Part shown: positions 7,031 through 8,868 of the stretch, piece by piece
Position numbering within the stretch: position 1 is the stretch's first letter
Layout: the number at the start of each line of letters is the position of its first letter
Origin: CAZOLI01 sp964580675
Lineage (GTDB): Bacteria; Planctomycetota; MHYJ01; CAYXQY01
NCBI GenBank assembly: GCA_964580675.1
Contig: CAZOLI010000078.1
Location: forward strand, 1-8,868
Length of the DNA: 8,868 nt
Reading direction: 5' to 3'
The notes under the pieces: model-generated
The model's input: the letters and a program-made list of their open reading frames with translations, nothing else
The model's database searches: none
What the model was told of the DNA's origin: nothing
Translations under genes and position numbers: made by a program

Positions 7031-8242
7031 ATGATTGAGGAACAGGTTTCATTTGAGGGATCAAATGGAAATCAAATCAGCGGCCGCCTGGTCCGGCCCG
7101 TTGGTTCTCCCCGTGGATACGCCGTGTTTGCTCATTGTTTTGCGTGCGGGAAGGATCTCTTTGCTGTACGGGAGGTGACAAAATCACTGACGAGGGAGGG
7201 GTTTGCGGTGTTGCAGTTTGACTTTGCCGGTGTGGGCGAAAGCGAAGGCGATTTCGCCAACACAAGCATTGTCTCAAACGTGGAGGACATTCAGGCCGCG
7301 GGGCGATTTCTGGACGATGCCCATGAGCCTCCCCAGCTCCTCATCGGACACTCCTTCGGTGGTGTGGCTTCTCTGATGGCGGCCCCGGAACTGGAGCCGG
7401 TGAATGCCGTGACCACGATTGCCTCGCCGTATGATCCGGACCACCTGGAAACCCATTTTCCCGATGCATTTGAAGACGCAAGAGAAACCGGAACGGCCAC
7501 CATTGAGATTGCGGGATCCACATTTACGCTGTCACGATCCTTTCTAAACGCAATCAGTGAGGTGAAAACCGAAAACGTCCTTGACCGACTCGATGCCTCC
7601 CTGTTGATTCTTCACTCACCACAGGACCAAATCGTTGAGATCGACAACGGTTACCGTCTGTTTTCCTCCGCGTCGGAACCGAAGAGCTTCGTGACATTGT
7701 CCGGAGCGGGTCATCTCCTGCCGTCCCGTTCGGACGCCTCCTACGCGGCATCGACAATCGCTTCCTGGGCCACCCCGTACCTGGAACATTCCGATGCGGA
7801 AGAGGAGAAGGACGAGTCCGGAGGAACCGTCCAGGTTCGAACCGGAACACACCATTATTACACGCAAATCAGTGCACGCGATCACACCGTGGTTGCCGAC
7901 GAACCCCGGTCGGCCGGCGGGGAGGATCAGGGGCCCACTCCGTATGAGTACCTCCTGGCGGCCCTCGGGTCCTGCACGGGGATCACGCTTCGGATGTACG
8001 CGGACCGAAAGGAGTGGGACGTCGAGGAAATCCAGGTGAATCTGTCCCACGACAAAATCCACGCGTCGGACTGTGAGAATTGCGAAGAAGAGGAGGGACA
8101 GATTGATTTCCTGGCCAAGGAGATCACGATCGAGGGAAACGTGACGACCGAACAGCGTGAGCGTCTCCTGGAAATCGCCGACCGGTGCCCCGTCCAGAAA
8201 ACACTGACGTCTCCGATTCACGTGGAGACGTCATCGGGGTGA
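7031..8242 (+). CDS. Alpha/beta hydrolase - OsmC domain fusion protein
   Basis: The protein has 403 residues in two domains. Residues ~1-252 form an alpha/beta hydrolase: HCFACGKD after the third strand (35-42), nucleophile elbow GHSFGG (106-111) with Ser108, Asp199 in HSPQDQ, and His228 in GAGHLL, a complete triad. A highly acidic linker (about 253-264) leads to an OsmC domain (~267-400) with the two conserved redox cysteines, Cys315 (GSCTGIT) and Cys386 (RCPVQKT). OsmC/Ohr proteins reduce organic hydroperoxides by a Cys pair; the hydrolase may release or clean up acylated substrates, but the substrate of this known fusion class is not settled. Cys348 and Cys351 (DCENCEEEEG) sit in an acidic insertion also typical of this subfamily. 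It probably acts in the cytoplasm, since no signal peptide is seen. ATG 7031 has no Shine-Dalgarno. Repeats on both sides isolate it from the sugar genes, so it is probably transcribed alone. Confidence 0.92.
   Translation: MIEEQVSFEGSNGNQISGRLVRPVGSPRGYAVFAHCFACGKDLFAVREVTKSLTREGFAVLQFDFAGVGESEGDFANTSIVSNVEDIQAAGRFLDDAHEPPQLLIGHSFGGVASLMAAPELEPVNAVTTIASPYDPDHLETHFPDAFEDARETGTATIEIAGSTFTLSRSFLNAISEVKTENVLDRLDASLLILHSPQDQIVEIDNGYRLFSSASEPKSFVTLSGAGHLLPSRSDASYAASTIASWATPYLEHSDAEEEKDESGGTVQVRTGTHHYYTQISARDHTVVADEPRSAGGEDQGPTPYEYLLAALGSCTGITLRMYADRKEWDVEEIQVNLSHDKIHASDCENCEEEEGQIDFLAKEITIEGNVTTEQRERLLEIADRCPVQKTLTSPIHVETSSG
8205..8233 (+). terminator. Strong hairpin inside the 3' end of the hydrolase-OsmC gene
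   Basis: TGACGTCTCC (8205-8214) and GGAGACGTCA (8224-8233) are perfect 10-bp complementary arms around a 9-base loop, ending 7 bases before the TGA stop codon. There is no T-run afterwards, so classic intrinsic termination is unlikely. It may protect the mRNA 3' end or bind a dimeric protein. Confidence 0.4.
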
Positions 8243-8270
8243 GAATCGAAGGGTACGATTATGGTTATGA

Positions 8271-8495
8271 GTTTATTGGTTGATTCGTTTATACGTTGAT
8301 TGGTTGATGCGTGGAAACAGAAGGCGGTCGCAATAGCCGATTGGCGATAGAGAACAAACAACAAAAAAACAACAAGATTGGTTAACGCAAAGGCGCGAAG
8401 ACGCAAAGAACGGCAAACAAAAATACAGAGAACAGAAACAGCGAAAATTGAAGCGTCAGGCTTCGTGCGTCGTTCATTTCTCGTATTTCGTATTT
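8271..8495 (+). repeat. Mosaic intergenic repeat, copy 2
   Basis: Same orientation and block order as the element at 6696-6920. The first 15 bases, GTTTATTGGTTGATT, are identical, and the blocks GATGCGTG, GATTGGCGATAG, ACGCAAAGGCGCGAAG, CGCAAAGAACG, CAGAAACA, GCGTC and TTTCG recur with substitutions and small indels. With copy 1 it brackets the hydrolase-OsmC gene. Nothing in it looks like a coding sequence. The ~120 bases after it (8496-8616) hold nothing I can identify. Confidence 0.8.
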
Positions 8496-8616
8496 CATTG
8501 GTTTGAATTTCGGGTTTCGGTTTTTAACGGACCGGAAGAATCGTTTCTTTCATCCATGCTCACGAACTGCTGACGAGACTCGCACAGAAACCGACCCCCG
8601 TTCATACAGGGTTCCT

Positions 8617-8714
8617 GGCTCGGACTGGAACCCCCGAGCCACCTCTATCAACGTAATCCCTCGTAGATCGGGCATTCCTGCCCGATCTCCTGTGGCCGTG
8701 GTCTTTTCCTCAAC
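8617..8714 (+). repeat. Paired-palindrome repeat unit, copy 1
   Basis: The unit has two palindromes 48 bases apart, centre to centre. The first is GGCTCGG (8617-8623) with CCGAGCC (8634-8640), a diverged long-loop form. The second has perfect 10-bp arms, AGATCGGGCA (8665-8674) and TGCCCGATCT (8679-8688), around TTCC. The shared tail CTCCTGTGGCCGTGG plus TCTTTTCCTCAAC ends at 8714. It resembles REP/BIME-type paired palindromes in design; no family is assigned. Confidence 0.85.
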
Positions 8715-8770
8715 CGTAGCCAACTTCCGACACCGTTATCGACATTTTATTGTTTCCCGACGATCACCGG

Positions 8771-8868
8771 TGCTCGGGCAAGAATGCCCGAGCTACCTTT
8801 TCCAACGTAATCCTTCGTAGATCGGGCATTCCTGCCCGATCTCCTGTGGCCGTGGTCTTTTCCTCAAC
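8771..8868 (+). repeat. Paired-palindrome repeat unit, copy 2, cut by the window end
   Basis: Exact 154-base offset from copy 1. The first palindrome is GCTCGGGCA (8772-8780), AGAA, TGCCCGAGC (8785-8793). The second, arms 8819-8828 and 8833-8842, is identical to copy 1. Centre spacing is again 48 bases. The match continues to the last base of the window, so the array probably extends further. The 56-base non-repeat part (8715-8770) between copies has no recognisable content. Confidence 0.85.

Noticed and set aside
6696..8495. The flanking repeats as insertion-sequence ends around the hydrolase-OsmC gene.
   Set aside because: The copies are direct, not inverted, no transposase lies between them, and no target-site duplication is evident.
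8503..8820. Plus-strand open frame of 105 codons at the right end.
   Set aside because: It runs through the paired-palindrome repeats, and the amino acid sequence just reads those repeats.
8617..8868. CRISPR array or integron attC sites.
   Set aside because: The period is 154 bases with long near-identical units, not ~30-base repeats with variable spacers. No Cas gene or integrase is present, and I find no convincing attC core-site pair.

Overview
The window looks like a contig from an uncultured bacterium (metagenome or single-cell assembly): it has a run of ten Ns inside a gene and several families of degenerate intergenic repeats. The lineage cannot be fixed from sequence alone. The transaldolase/phosphoglucose-isomerase fusion, the secreted PQQ-type propeller and the low-complexity spacers would suit a PVC-type, Omnitrophota-like or Rhodothermia-like bacterium; this is a weak inference. 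Three of the four genes have no obvious Shine-Dalgarno sequence.

Layout. (1) 165-1844, minus strand: a secreted PQQ-like beta-propeller protein with an unrecognised basic, helical C-terminal domain. (2) 1845-2398: an AT-rich divergent spacer. (3) 2399-5195, plus strand: a transaldolase/glucose-6-phosphate isomerase fusion, interrupted by the N run at 4069-4078. (4) 5319-6317: a ROK-family sugar kinase, probably glucokinase. (5) 6318-7030: a repeat-rich spacer. (6) 7031-8242: an alpha/beta hydrolase fused to an OsmC domain. (7) 8243-8868: more repeats, ending in a 154-bp-period array of paired palindromes that runs off the window.

The central pair forms a glucose-entry module: the kinase would make glucose 6-phosphate and the isomerase domain would convert it to fructose 6-phosphate. 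The isomerase half keeps its diagnostic motifs. The transaldolase half has lost the Schiff-base lysine (Asn148 in its place) and several other active-site residues, so it is probably a pseudoenzyme domain. This is the most interesting observation in the window. The hydrolase-OsmC gene lies between two direct copies of the same ~225-bp mosaic intergenic repeat.

I see no rRNA, tRNA, CRISPR array, transposase, integrase or recognisable defence system.
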